Positions 52,271 to 62,909 of a stretch of DNA of 64,000 nt are shown one piece after another (positions within the stretch are counted from its first letter, which is position 1; every line of letters begins with the position of its first letter). The translations under genes were made by a program, and so were the position numbers. The DNA is from Tanypteryx hageni. Taxonomy: Eukaryota; Arthropoda; Insecta; Odonata; Petaluridae. The stretch covers positions 61,189,401-61,253,400 of the forward strand of contig CM054118.1 in NCBI GenBank assembly GCA_028673005.1. The letters are read 5' to 3'. The notes beneath the pieces are model-generated. The model saw only the letters and a list, made by a program, of their open reading frames with translations, was not told the DNA's origin and did no database searches.

Positions 52271-54760
52271 ATGGCTTTCCGGCCTAAGGAGTTAAACCGT
52301 TTCCATAAAATCAAAACTCATATCCGCACTATTGGCGCAGATATAAAATTTCTCAAAGATTGCCGCAAACTAAATATCTTCCCGAATTTCACTAACATTT
52401 TTCCAAAAACCACAAATCCCATTGCTTCAAAAGCTATCCTCTTCGCCAAGAAAAAATGGTTAGACTTAGAAATCAAAAACTTTTATAGAAAACGATCCTC
52501 TCTTGAGTTAGAAGCATATGATTTGCACCTAAAAATAACCAAAAATTTATCCGGTTTCGAAGTTCCCATATGGGACGATCATCTGAACAAAATTCAATCC
52601 GTGATACAACAAAAAGTCCAAAATAAAACTGACAGACTTCGCAAAAAATACTACTTTCTCACAAAAAATAACCAGAAAAACACTTCCTGCAATTCCAAAC
52701 AAAACCAAGACAATGTAATAAACCTTACAGATACGACCTTCACCAACGAAGAACTCTCCCTACTCGGAAAAGGACTTAAATACGCACTTCCATATAAAAA
52801 CCCACCTATGGATGACATTGTGGCAGACATTGAATCTTCTATTAAAACCCTATCAAATAACTGCAAGAATATCATCAGATCCACCGCATTATCACAGATA
52901 ACAGAAAACATTGCCAAAAAAACGAATAAAAAACATAAACATTCCGAACACAACACCATCAAGTCTCTTAATAATAAAAATTGTTTTTACCTAAAGGCAG
53001 ACAAAGGGAACACAGTAGTCATTATGCAAAAAGACCAATACTTCGACAAAGTTGAGCAAATGCTAAATGAAGGGCCGTACACAAACATACTAAAAAATCC
53101 AATCAATAAAATGATATCAGAAACCTCCAAAATTGTTAAAACATGCACCACACTCATCACGAAACAACTCAGCCTCCAACTTCACACCTCAAACCCCAGG
53201 GTTCCTAGGATGTATTGCTTACCCAAAATCCACAAAGACGGCATTCCCCTCAGACCCATTGTTTCGTCTATCAACAGCCCGACATATAAAATTTCACGTT
53301 GGCTTAATGACCAATTTAAACAATTTCCTATCAAACATGATTCAAATATAAAAAACAGTCCTCATTTTATTAACGAAGTTAAAGACATAATACTACAGGA
53401 CAGTGAAATTTTAGTTTCTTTTGATGTTTCTTCTCTCTTTCCTAGCGTTCCCATCAATGAAACATTACAATTCCTCGAAGAATGGCTCACCGATCAAAAC
53501 TTACCATTAAAAACAGTAGATGAATTAGTACGACTAACACGCTTATGCATGAACCAAAATTTCTTTCAAGTTAACAACAAGTTCTACCAACAAAATTACG
53601 GTACAACAATGGGAAACTCCCTTTCACCTTTCTTAGCCAACCTATTCATGGTTAACTTCGAGAAACAATGCAAAAACACTTTCAAATACTTCCCACGCTT
53701 ATGGCTAAGATACGTTGACGATATTTTCGCGATTTTCGATACCTCCAATAATAACATAACTGATTTTCTACAGCAACTAAACGATCAATATCCTTCCATT
53801 AAATTTACACATGAAGTTGAAAAACAAAATACATTGCCATTTCTTGACCTTCTCGTAAAAAGAGAAAACAACCAAATCAAGTTCGGGATTTACCGCAAAC
53901 CCACACACACAGACACGTACATTCCCTCTGATTCCAACCACCATATTTCACATAAATTAGCACCATTCCACTCAATGGTACATAGACTCTTACAGGTTCC
54001 TCTTTCTAAAGTTGATTTCCTCACAGAATTAAAATATATCAAAAAATGCGCTAAAATCAATGGTTACGACCCTCAGATGATAGAGAATATTTTACACAAA
54101 CACAAGCGCAGTCTTTCTTTGAAAAAACAGATTACTCTCACAGGCACGCCCCCCAAAAAACCAAAATACGTAAAAATCCCCTTCGTCCCAGGCATCACAA
54201 ACGGTTTATCAAACATCTTCTCAAAACAGAACCTTAAAGCAGTACCTGTGAATGAAAACAAACTCTCCAACTTACTACACAATCCAAAAGACACGATCCC
54301 GACTCTACAAAGATCCGGCATATACAAAATCGCTTGCACAGACTGCGAGAAAGTCTACATAGGGCAAACTAAACGGAAGCTAGAAACCAGGTTCAAAGAA
54401 CACCTTGCACACTTCAAACACAATAGATTTAACAGGTCTAGCGTCGCAATACACATACAGGAAAACAATCACCCAATTAAAATCGAAAACATGTCTCTCT
54501 TAAAATCAACACAAACCGACTGGAAACTAGACGCTTACGAGAGTATTTTCATTAACAAATTCAAAGAGACGGTTATGAATAACGACCGCGGACCTATCCC
54601 TTACTCACCCCTCTACTCGCTAACCGTTAAGAATTCCCCCACCCCTCTGCCCTCCTTTCACTTTTACCCGGAACACATAAATACACAAGACCAAACACAA
54701 ACAATTCATACGACTTCAGCTACTGAAGATGGGAGCATAGCTCCCGAAATACGTATCTAG
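52271..54760 (+). CDS. Penelope-like reverse transcriptase with GIY-YIG endonuclease, unit 3
   Basis: 829 residues, identical to the unit 1 protein. Its leader (52035-52270) differs from those of units 1 and 2 by CTCTACACC in place of CTGTACACC near 52230. Intact ORFs in all three units and very low divergence point to a recent insertion or recent amplification. Confidence 0.95.
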   Translation: MAFRPKELNRFHKIKTHIRTIGADIKFLKDCRKLNIFPNFTNIFPKTTNPIASKAILFAKKKWLDLEIKNFYRKRSSLELEAYDLHLKITKNLSGFEVPIWDDHLNKIQSVIQQKVQNKTDRLRKKYYFLTKNNQKNTSCNSKQNQDNVINLTDTTFTNEELSLLGKGLKYALPYKNPPMDDIVADIESSIKTLSNNCKNIIRSTALSQITENIAKKTNKKHKHSEHNTIKSLNNKNCFYLKADKGNTVVIMQKDQYFDKVEQMLNEGPYTNILKNPINKMISETSKIVKTCTTLITKQLSLQLHTSNPRVPRMYCLPKIHKDGIPLRPIVSSINSPTYKISRWLNDQFKQFPIKHDSNIKNSPHFINEVKDIILQDSEILVSFDVSSLFPSVPINETLQFLEEWLTDQNLPLKTVDELVRLTRLCMNQNFFQVNNKFYQQNYGTTMGNSLSPFLANLFMVNFEKQCKNTFKYFPRLWLRYVDDIFAIFDTSNNNITDFLQQLNDQYPSIKFTHEVEKQNTLPFLDLLVKRENNQIKFGIYRKPTHTDTYIPSDSNHHISHKLAPFHSMVHRLLQVPLSKVDFLTELKYIKKCAKINGYDPQMIENILHKHKRSLSLKKQITLTGTPPKKPKYVKIPFVPGITNGLSNIFSKQNLKAVPVNENKLSNLLHNPKDTIPTLQRSGIYKIACTDCEKVYIGQTKRKLETRFKEHLAHFKHNRFNRSSVAIHIQENNHPIKIENMSLLKSTQTDWKLDAYESIFINKFKETVMNNDRGPIPYSPLYSLTVKNSPTPLPSFHFYPEHINTQDQTQTIHTTSATEDGSIAPEIRI
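54723..54757 (+). ncRNA. Hammerhead-like ribozyme core at the unit 3/partial unit 4 junction
   Basis: Third copy of the motif with identical core and helices; predicted cleavage between 54757 and 54758. The full helix I partner is supplied by the partial fourth leader, so this copy is structurally complete although unit 4 is truncated. Confidence 0.6.
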
Positions 54761-54961
54761 AGATTTCCAGAGTGCTTGTGCGTGTGTGTTTCCTTTTTCT
54801 TTTTTTAGGCTAGTTTTTGACAACAGGTCCCTGTAGGCCATCATCGTCCTGCAAACTTGTAAGTATAATTTTAATTTTCCTTATTTCTTATTGACGTGTG
54901 AGTGCCCTCTGGGTAAATTTACGGTTAAGGAGTTTTAAATTTTAATTCCAATCTGTACACC
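54758..54961 (+). repeat. Partial fourth leader (pseudo-LTR-like end) of the Penelope-like array
   Basis: 204 bases identical in layout to the start of each unit, ending at CTGTACACCG. It carries the CCAATCTG variant of unit 1 rather than the CCAGTCTG of unit 2 or CCAGTCTC of unit 3. It also contains the GTAAGT donor but not the acceptor or ATG. Confidence 0.9.
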
Positions 54962-54984
54962 GGTTTCTCGGTTTCTCGGTTTCT
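54962..54984 (+). repeat. Short GTTTCTCG repeats at the array 3' junction
   Basis: GGTTTCTC occurs twice followed by GGTTTCTTT, directly at the right border of the array. Short tandem additions at the 3' junction are common where reverse transcription primes with slippage. Confidence 0.7.
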
Positions 54985-55015
54985 TTAAATATTTGTTATA
55001 ACGTAATCTATTTTG

Positions 55016-55075
55016 AAATTTTTAGAAATATTATAGATATGGAGAAAGTCATGTGGTGGCCACATCAGATTTTTT
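55016..55075 (+). repeat. Copy of the TATGGAGAAAGTCATGTGGTGGCCACATCAG repeat end
   Basis: Contains TATGGAGAAAGTCATGTGGT then GGCCACATCAG, shared with 18468 (+), 19389 (-), 20090 (-) and 20480 (-). It is a terminal word of the long-arm DNA-transposon family, here without the rest of the arm. Confidence 0.7.
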
Positions 55076-55099
55076 TCGTGGATTTCTGTGCCTGAATTA

Positions 55100-56390
55100 C
55101 GATTTATTTTTTTTTAATCGCTAAATAAAAAAATCACATATTTCTGGAGAACTTATTAAACAATCAAGTTGAAATTTTACATTTTGTTAGAATAATACAT
55201 ATTAATTACATTTATGTAGTTAATGTTGTCTAAAAATGTATAAATAAACAATAATGTCAACAATAGTGAAAAGTTAATATTTTTAAACAAATTGTATAAA
55301 ATTGAAATTATATGAGATTTTCCGAAAGTGTTTGTATACGATGTTTGCTTTATCATCTCGATTTTGTAATAAGGAAAAAAAATACTAATATAAGTGCATC
55401 ATCAGAGATTGGAGTTTGAATACGCCATCGCCTGGCATCTTTGCCTGACGCAAAATGAGCTAACGCGGCAAAGTACTGTTTATTTTTTCATTAGAATGAA
55501 AATTGATTTCTTTCATCTAAACAAACCGGCAATCAAATTAAAGCTTGACTTCTTATCTTTGTAATAAAGAAAGACGCAGAGCGTTATCTGCTTTTGTTTA
55601 CAAGATATATGAGTCAGAAGGAGATGCTGCGCAAAACCTGCGATTCGCCGGCTGTTTACGTTAAGGACATTTTCAACTGGCCGGCGAATCGCCGTCTCTT
55701 AAAAGCCAATGGTTACGGGCATCTGCATCTGAAGAGTTAACAATTTTTTGGAGATACTGAAATGTTTATTCGTATATATAGGGTAATGTCTAAACGACCT
55801 GAAAGTTTCAGCTCCCTAGCTCGACCCATAATATCTAAATATTTACCTATTTGTTTAAATTTTAAGAATTTTTGAAAGTCAAACAAATTATAATATAAAA
55901 ATTTCTATAATCCATATTTTGTTTTTTTTTTCACAAATTTTCCCTATAAGTATAAAAAATTTCAATATCGTAGCACATAAATCGTGAAAATTTGTTTAAA
56001 TATATATAATAGATATTACTTATATGATATGGAAGAACTATGTGTTTATGTTTAAAAAGTGAAAGATTCATTTAATTGATAGTAATGTATTTAGGGGATT
56101 TTCACTTATTGTATCTGATGCATGTAGCACAATAAAATTTTTATTATCCCTAAGTATTTTCATTACTCCTTTATTGAAGCTTATTTAAATTAATAAATGA
56201 TCATTAAGGTTTTGTAAATACGTAAAATAAGTACGCGAACCAACAGTTGTAGGTAGTACCAGAACCAGCTCCGCAAACTGATATATCAGTAACAGGTATT
56301 TGGAACAGATACTACCTCGTAACAGATACCAAGATATTAGGTACCGGTAACTATCAGTTTAGCTCATCCCTAAGGCCTTCCAACCATCCT
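55100..56390. other. AT-rich stretch with no recognisable gene
   Basis: Holds a GCGATTCGCCGGC / GCCGGCGAATCGCC inverted pair near 55640-55692 and a block related to 10700-10820 (GAAATGTTTATT, TTTCAGCTCCCTAGCTCGACC). There is no coding signal. Confidence 0.4.
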
Positions 56391-56463
56391 TTGATGTACC
56401 GCCTGGTGAGCGAACTTTCGCCAAGGCCAACGAATGCATTGGGTGTCGTTCGTTGTTATGTGC

Positions 56464-56526
56464 ACACTAGGCCAACCACGGCCAACGAATTCATGTGCCG
56501 TTCGTTGGCCTTGGTTGGCCTAGTGT
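56464..56526. repeat. Near-perfect hairpin of ACACTAGGCCAACCACGGCC
   Basis: A 26-base arm (56464-56489) pairs with 56501-56526 with a single mismatch, leaving an 11-base loop. Related words (GGCCAACGAA, CGTTCGTTG) occur just upstream near 56430-56455, so it is probably a foldback MITE core. Confidence 0.85.
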
Positions 56527-56964
56527 GTACGGGCCTTAAGATGATGGGTCCTCTTCCGTGTGGCGTGTGAGGGTGGAGAGCACATTTGGGTGTTTGTTGG
56601 CTCAAATGTCACCCCTCCCTCTCTCTCTACCTCTAATCCGCATTTGCCTGCTCCACTCAAAACGTAGCTTGCAGAAACAAAACCGTTGGTGCATCGGCCA
56701 GCAATTCTGAACGAAAACACCTCGCTCGTAAATATCAAGACGCCTCGGGAAAATATTTTCCAAAGGAGGTGAATAAGTATAATCGTATTCGTTGTCTCTT
56801 TTAACAGGACTAAACGACCTTAAATCAAAGAACTAAAGTTCATGTAACTGAAGAGGCTAACTAGGAAAATACGACGCATTTTTCGTTTTCGGCGCATTTT
56901 TTGAAATTTAATTAAAAATACGGGAATTTAAAAAAACTCCGACGACACCGGTCAGCAACGACGT

Positions 56965-57012
56965 TATATCGAATCAACGTAAATCGGAACGACGTAAATC
57001 GAGGGCTTACTG
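56965..57012 (-). mobile_element. Tigger-like terminal repeat, right end
   Basis: Reverse complement begins CAGTAAGCCCTCGATTTACG and continues with CGTTCCGATTTACGTTGATT. TA flanks at 57013-57014. It pairs with the left end at 45562. Confidence 0.65.
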
Positions 57013-57019
57013 TACAGTA

Positions 57020-58130
57020 AATAATAGTAAATGCATTTCAGGTATATGTGACAAGTTAATTACAGAATTAAAATCAAGAACATTAATCTATAAAAAATAT
57101 TGAATAACTGAAATATTTTTTAAATTTTGACTTAAGAAATTCCAGTAAAGAGATCATTATGTATTAATAACTTGTGGTTTTCACAATCCAATGATTTTTT
57201 CTATTTTCTCCTTTCTTATTCTATATAAATGAATAGGTGTACTCAGAAAACACTTCGCCTTGGCCCCAAAATATACAAAATCCGCCACTGCAAAATCTTG
57301 AGCAAGGTCAATGTTAAAAATAGGGCCGCTAAGAATGGTCTCCCCCGTATACTTCCTATAGGTAGTATGCCTGACTCGGCAAGGATTGTTAGGGGAATCC
57401 CTACGACTGACTACTAGCTACAGCCCTACAGCTCCAGCGTAATATTTGTGTGGCAGTCCGTATTGCGTCTGCTGCGAAGTTACCGCCGTGGAGGCAAAAG
57501 CTGAATATTTAGGTATGTTATGAACTATTTTTTTCGAAGTTGCCGATATTTTTTCATCGCAAATACGTTTATCTTTTCTAGTAGGGGTTTCGGTGAGTGA
57601 CCGCGATGTCGTGGCTAACTCGCGCGGTGTAATGGTTTTCTTTTTCTTGCGCTGTTAATTACATTATGGTTTTTATTATAGATTTGCCCGTTGAAAATCA
57701 ATTCAATTCACCCGGAAAGTGAAGTGCTTGAAATATATTACATTCGAATAGGTACTCCAATTAAGTATTCGATCAAGTCATTGTAATTCTCTGTGATGTA
57801 AAATTATGGCATCTATATACCATGTTCTTTTTCTTCCGACTTCATTTTCTAGTTTCTGGCTCCTTCGTTTTCTCTGTTATTTCCTAGCCTCACGACTTGA
57901 CCTTCCAGTCTTTTAGTTCGTTGTTTGTTGGTTTCAATTGAACGTTTTGTTATTTTTCTTAAAGCTCGATCTAACGTTGTAAGGCTAATAGAAATGAATG
58001 AATGAATTAATTCAGTGACGAATCCTGAGATTTTTTGATACGGATTATTTTGATTGATTATGATAATCAGATTTTACCTTGTTATTTGAAATGCAGAGAA
58101 ATTCTTTCTTCTTTGCTAATTCTGCAATGA
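57020..58130. other. Stretch with no recognisable gene
   Basis: One 62-codon plus frame (57229-57417) has no motif. The decayed hAT transposase starts at about 58140 on the minus strand. Confidence 0.4.
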
Positions 58131-58139
58131 CGCCAGCAT

Positions 58140-59260
58140 AGAATTGATCATTTAGAGTCTTTCTTGGTTTGTGGAATTCCTTGTGAATGTTTTGATACGC
58201 TCGAGGGATGAAAAACTCCGTTCAGTTGAAGCACTGGTCGAAGGTATTTTCAATAATAATTCACATAATTTTGCCACTTGAGAGTAAGCTTGGTCGAAAC
58301 CGTTTTCTTTAATGAAATAATATAAATCGCTAACGATGTTTTTATCAATATCTTCTATTTGATATATAACCGAAAGTTCAGAACGCAAAGGAGATATGTC
58401 GAAATAATTTCCGTAACTATTCTTGAGGGAGTCGAACACATTTTGTTTAATTTTTTCCAGTGCGACTTGGGCAGTAAGAAATCAAATCATTCTGTATTGC
58501 ACTGAACGTGCCGCGAAACATTGTGGAATGTTCCAAATGGTTTCCCAAAGTTTCGTCGTATTTAGCAACCAATTCGACCAAGTCTACGTAATTGCCTTTA
58601 TTTACAGATTTACTGGACTCGCCATGACCATGAAAGCCAAGTTCATGCTCTCCCAAAAACCAAACAATATCAATAAGTGTTTTTAACATTTCTCGATTTT
58701 TGTTGACTGCTTCGTTATGTTGGCGATGAGTAATTTACAACTGCTTATCTAACACCTCTTCTATTTGAGTTCTTCCAAATGGTTTTTCTTGAAGAATTGC
58801 CTGTAAATGTTCTTTACTTATCGAATGTCTCTTTATTTCCTTATGAAGATTATTTAAATCAGAACATTTTTTCATTCAAAAAAGTAAGCACGTTCAACAA
58901 ATTAATTTTGCTTTGCTGTCACATCCAGTCAACCATTCGACACTATTATAAATATCTACATTAAAATAATGTCTTGTGCATGATTTTATTTTTATATTTA
59001 AATTTAGGCGAGGTTTTGGCCTAGCTGTTTGGATATTTTCACTCTTTTCCTGAAAATTGTTCAACGAAAAACTTTTTGTTAATAAATTACCCACTGCAAA
59101 ACATGAAACCTCACCAGAGCTGCTTGAAAACACACACGTTCGCAGTTCTCAAATTGCTTCCACTCCATATTTTATTATGCGGAGAAAAACTGCGAAATTC
59201 CTCCAATCTGAGCCAAAATGTTTGGAAATAATATCTATTAATGAACTACTATAACACAAA
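58140..59260 (-). pseudogene. hAT transposase (TTF-type/ZMYM-like), decayed
   Basis: Read on the minus strand from 59250. An N-terminal zinc-finger-like part has YNSVEWLTGCDSKAKLIC (compare the usual YPWLTGC...LFC). Next come CSDLNNLHKEIKRHSISKEH and a DUF4371-like segment with WFLGEHELGFHGHGESSKSV, NKGNYVDLVELVAKYDETLG. The C-terminal hATC dimerisation motif is LLKIPSTSASTERSFSSLER followed by IKTFTRNSTNQERL. Stops and frameshifts separate these blocks and the middle catalytic region is largely missing. hAT transposases cut and paste with 8 bp target duplications. Inverted ends were not located. Confidence 0.8.
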
Positions 59261-59264
59261 CACT

Positions 59265-60660
59265 TCTATAAACATGAATGTTCATGTGAAACATAAGAAT
59301 TACAACATATTGAAACTGTAAAATAATTTGAGTAGATGCCTTGTCTCTGACCGTGTACTAAAGCGAATGGCTCATCAATGTGTATGCAATAATATTCTTG
59401 CTTCCTAGCAGGCTAATAGTGTTATTTTCAGCCATTGTGTGGCGTCAGCTGTCAAGATGGATTTTTAAAATGGCGTTCAGTCACATGGTTTTACTGAAGG
59501 TGTGCTTCTAAAATTGTGCTTGTTAATGAGTAATTTTTATTGTTATTACTGTTATTATTATTTTAATTTATAATTTGAAAACAATGCTTCCCTTGCTTCC
59601 ATGGAGGATTCACCCATGTTAATGATATTTTTCGTGAGGCTAATTCATAATCAGAGTAGAATTCAATTTAAAAACAACCATATGATAAAAAATACAGCAA
59701 ATCCTAAACAAATATTGAAGAATGAAGTTTATTTATCTTGAAGACAAAGTTCAAATCCATGCTAAATTTGTGTAAAATTTTTATTTTAATCATAAAATTA
59801 TGAAAAGTTTTTCGGTTTTCAATGATGAAAAATATTAACTACCATAGCAGTGACTCCAATGCCTTTCAATGGGAATTGACCATCCATACTTCAAGAGCAT
59901 TGATTTAATGTTTAGACTGCATTATAATCTATTTGATTTCAGCCAGCAATGCATACATATGATGATGTGATAATTTTAAATTAATTTTTTTATCTGAACA
60001 CATACTAAAAGTCACAGATGATGACACCATAATCCTAACACAAAAAATATCCTAATTTTTACATAAATTTTAGTGTAGCATATAGGCTATTGTCTTAATG
60101 ATGATAATAGTTATTACTGCACTGGGCGATCTAAGTCATGAAACCTGAAATTCAAAAACTTGGATGCGAGCCAATTGCCAGAAAATTTAGAAATTCCAGA
60201 TAGCCTTAATTTTGTGGAAAATGAAAATTGTTTTATATATTATTATGCCATTGATTTTAAACTATGATGTAAACTTATAATGATGCCATTATACTAACAC
60301 ATGAAATTTAATAAAATGTGAAACATATTTTAATGTTGTGTCTTGTAGTTTTAAAGAAAATTTTTTTCAATTGTCAAATATTATGGCATCCTACCTATTT
60401 TGCATGTTATCTAATGGGAAATAGAAATTATCTACTGGAGTTGAGCCAGGGTCATTTTTTTGAGATTTTGTTTTGTAAATGGCTTTTACTATAAGACTCA
60501 AACAATCCTACCAAATTTATCTTCTACCTACTCGGAGAGTTGGCTAAAAATTGCATTACAGTCAGTCAATGGGTGCTTCAGTGGTGCGGTCTGGTGGCAC
60601 GTGGTGGAAGTTGTCGCAGATGGAGTAAGAGAAATATTATATAATATCCTTATTCTGTCC
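59265..60660. other. AT-rich stretch with no recognisable gene
   Basis: Several frames under 80 codons without motifs. A CTTGTCTCTGACCGTG word near 59340 may belong to the hAT element but has no inverted partner that I could find. Confidence 0.4.
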
Positions 60661-60669
60661 ATCTGTGCA

Positions 60670-61430
60670 TTGGTCAATCAGAACATTCATTCGTATTGAG
60701 TGAAATCTGAAGCTCGATCGCGATCTTTTTAACGTGTTTTGACAAATAGAGACAGAAGATTTAAATTATGTAGGAATGTTTGATTCTTATAGCAAAAGCC
60801 ATTTACGAAAATAAAATCCCCAAAAAAAGACTCGGGTCAACTCCATGAGATTATTTCTCTTTTCCATATGATAACACGTAAAAATCGATTTTTGGACTAA
60901 AATGCTTTTGCTCTTTTGCAAATAAAAATTAGAAAGAATTGACCTCCTATCATCGGACCTGGATTGTTTTAAAGAAAAATAAATAAATTGTCTTATTCTT
61001 ATCATCAAATTTGGCCTACGATTCCAAATCGCTTAAGTTATACGTTTAAATCATATTTATAATCAAATTTAATCTTTTTAATGATATTGCCTTGCCGACT
61101 GTGTCATTGTTAAACCTCAAGATTGTATTGTCACCTTAATCATTATACTATATGCATAAGGAATGCATGCTTTGAATGTTTATGCCAAGACTCTCAAAGA
61201 CAAACAGGGTTCGATACTGAGGGCACCCGAATTTTTTATAATTAAAATCATTTTTATAGTTATTTTTGCAGTGTAATTTATAATTTACTGGAGTTATAAA
61301 TTCGCATCGCATATATGAAACACGCAAAAAGCCATTTCTTGACATGCAGACCTTTTTCATTAACCTTTTCAAAACATCTGAAGGATGAATTATTTAGCTT
61401 ACAATGGTTATGCGGAGAAAAAATGTAAAT
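60670..61430 (-). repeat. Dispersed repeat, minus-oriented copy of 23250-24060
   Basis: Shares, in reverse order and complement, ATCGCGATCTTTTTAACGTG, TAACACGTAAAAATCGATTT and ATATATGAAACACGCAAAAAG with 23250-24060. There is no ORF. Confidence 0.6.
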
Positions 61431-61609
61431 CTCCATAAAATTACGTTTTAACACAATTTTTATCCTACTTTCCAAAAAATGGAAAGTAGTCTTAAGAGAT
61501 TGCCTCAGTGTCCATGTGTGAGTGCGTGTCCCCCCCCTAACATCTTCTTCATGAATGGACCAATTTCCATGAAACTTGGTGTAAAGCAAACAAGAATACT
61601 TCCCAGTCC

Positions 61610-62905
61610 CCAGATTGCAGGATTTTTCCCCTGAGTAAGAGCTCGGCAGGGGAGTATCCAGTACCATGGTTCACCTGCTGGCAAAGGGCAAACAGTGATT
61701 GTGGGAGCTGCTGATCCCAAGTCTGATGTATTCCATTGTACAGATGAACTCGCAGCAGCCGCTTCAGTTCCTCTGCTTGGTGGGAGTTGCTCTCAGGTGA
61801 TAAACTGGCATTGTCCATAGTTCCACTTTCCGCTGACCTGAAACAACTCCCTGGACACAAATTGCCTTCCATTGTCTGAAAGGATGCAATGCAGTTACTC
61901 ATATCTGCTGAAGACTTCATTCTTCAGGATGGCAATGATACATCCACTTGTTGCCTCCCTGAGAGGAAATGCCTCTGTTCATCGAGTGAACAAATCGGTG
62001 ACTACCAGAATATTAGTTTTATGTTTTGATGTTCTAAGATAAGGGCTCATCAGGTCCAAGGCAATTACCATGGTATCCTTGGTTGTCTGCATCTTCTACT
62101 CTGATTAGCCTGGAAATTGAGTGGCTTGGTGCAGACAGAGATATGGCATCCACATACATTGTTATTGATCGTCCTCTGCATATTGTGCCAGAAAATTCTT
62201 CGACAAATTGCAGCATAAGTTTCCTTTTGTCCAGGATGTCCTGCCTCTCAATCATCATGGAATTGCTGGAAAATAAACGGCATGATAAGCAGGAATGACC
62301 AGCACAGGAGACCCTTCTGCAGTACAGTAGCACAACAGCTGATCCTTCATCTTTAAGTGTTTGACACATCCTCAAAAATGTCGAAGTAAATCTTTGAGTT
62401 GATGATGAGAGCCCTCTAGCTATGTTGCCATGTCCTTCAGCTCCCTATCATTCTGCTGCCACCTCTTAATTACTTCAAGGGTGACATTGTTGGTTTGTGT
62501 CAACATAAGGTTTGGATCTTCAATTGATCGTCAATATTTCTCATTCTGGAATACTGACTCCTTCCTCATCACTTGTTTCAGTGGAATGGTGTGATAGTGC
62601 ATCAGCAGCAATATTTAGCTTTCCGGGGACCTGTGTCACAAAAAAGTCGAACTCCACCAAAAATAAGGACCATCTCATTAGTTTGAACTTACTTCCACTG
62701 ACAGTGCAAACCCACTGGAGAGCAGAGTTGTCAGTAACCAGATGAAAGTGCCGACCTTCAAGGAAACCATGTAACTTCCCAACGGCCCACACTACAGTTA
62801 AAGCCTCCTTTTCTGCAGTACAATAGTGTTTCATAGTCGGAGACAAGTTCCTTCTTGCGTATCTGAAGATTGCAGCTTTGAATCTTGTCATGGTCTCCAA
62901 TTTAT
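61610..62905 (-). pseudogene. Ty3/gypsy pol fragment: RNase H and integrase
   Basis: On the minus strand an RNase H segment (62900-62541) shows YCTAEKEALTVVWAVGKLHG, FHLVTDNSALQWV and VPGKLNIAADALSHH. An integrase zinc-binding-like region follows near 62375-62034. Next come pieces of the integrase core, LRTSKHKTNILVV and a frameshifted ILSDNG around the second acidic residue. The integrase C-terminal part (61920-61610) has HQTWDQQLPQSLFALCQQVN and HGTGYSPAELLL. Protease, most of the reverse transcriptase, gag and both LTRs are missing, and frames are broken. It is an old LTR-retrotransposon relic. Confidence 0.8.
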
Positions 62906-62909
62906 AATA

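Larger units (their letters stand above)
46589..54961 (+). mobile_element. Head-to-tail array of three Penelope-like elements plus partial fourth
   Basis: Three 2,723 bp units (46589-49311, 49312-52034, 52035-54757) are followed by 204 bases of a fourth leader (54758-54961). The units differ at only a few positions: one Ser-to-Pro codon in unit 2, and leader variants near 46782, 49505, 52228 and 54951. Penelope-like elements often sit in the genome as tandem or partly tandem copies, so the partial unit plays the part of the pseudo-LTR. Each unit has a leader of about 236 bases, one 829-codon ORF and a hammerhead-like motif at its 3' end. The left border shares TACGTATC with the unit end, so it is uncertain by up to 8 bases. 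Confidence 0.92.
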
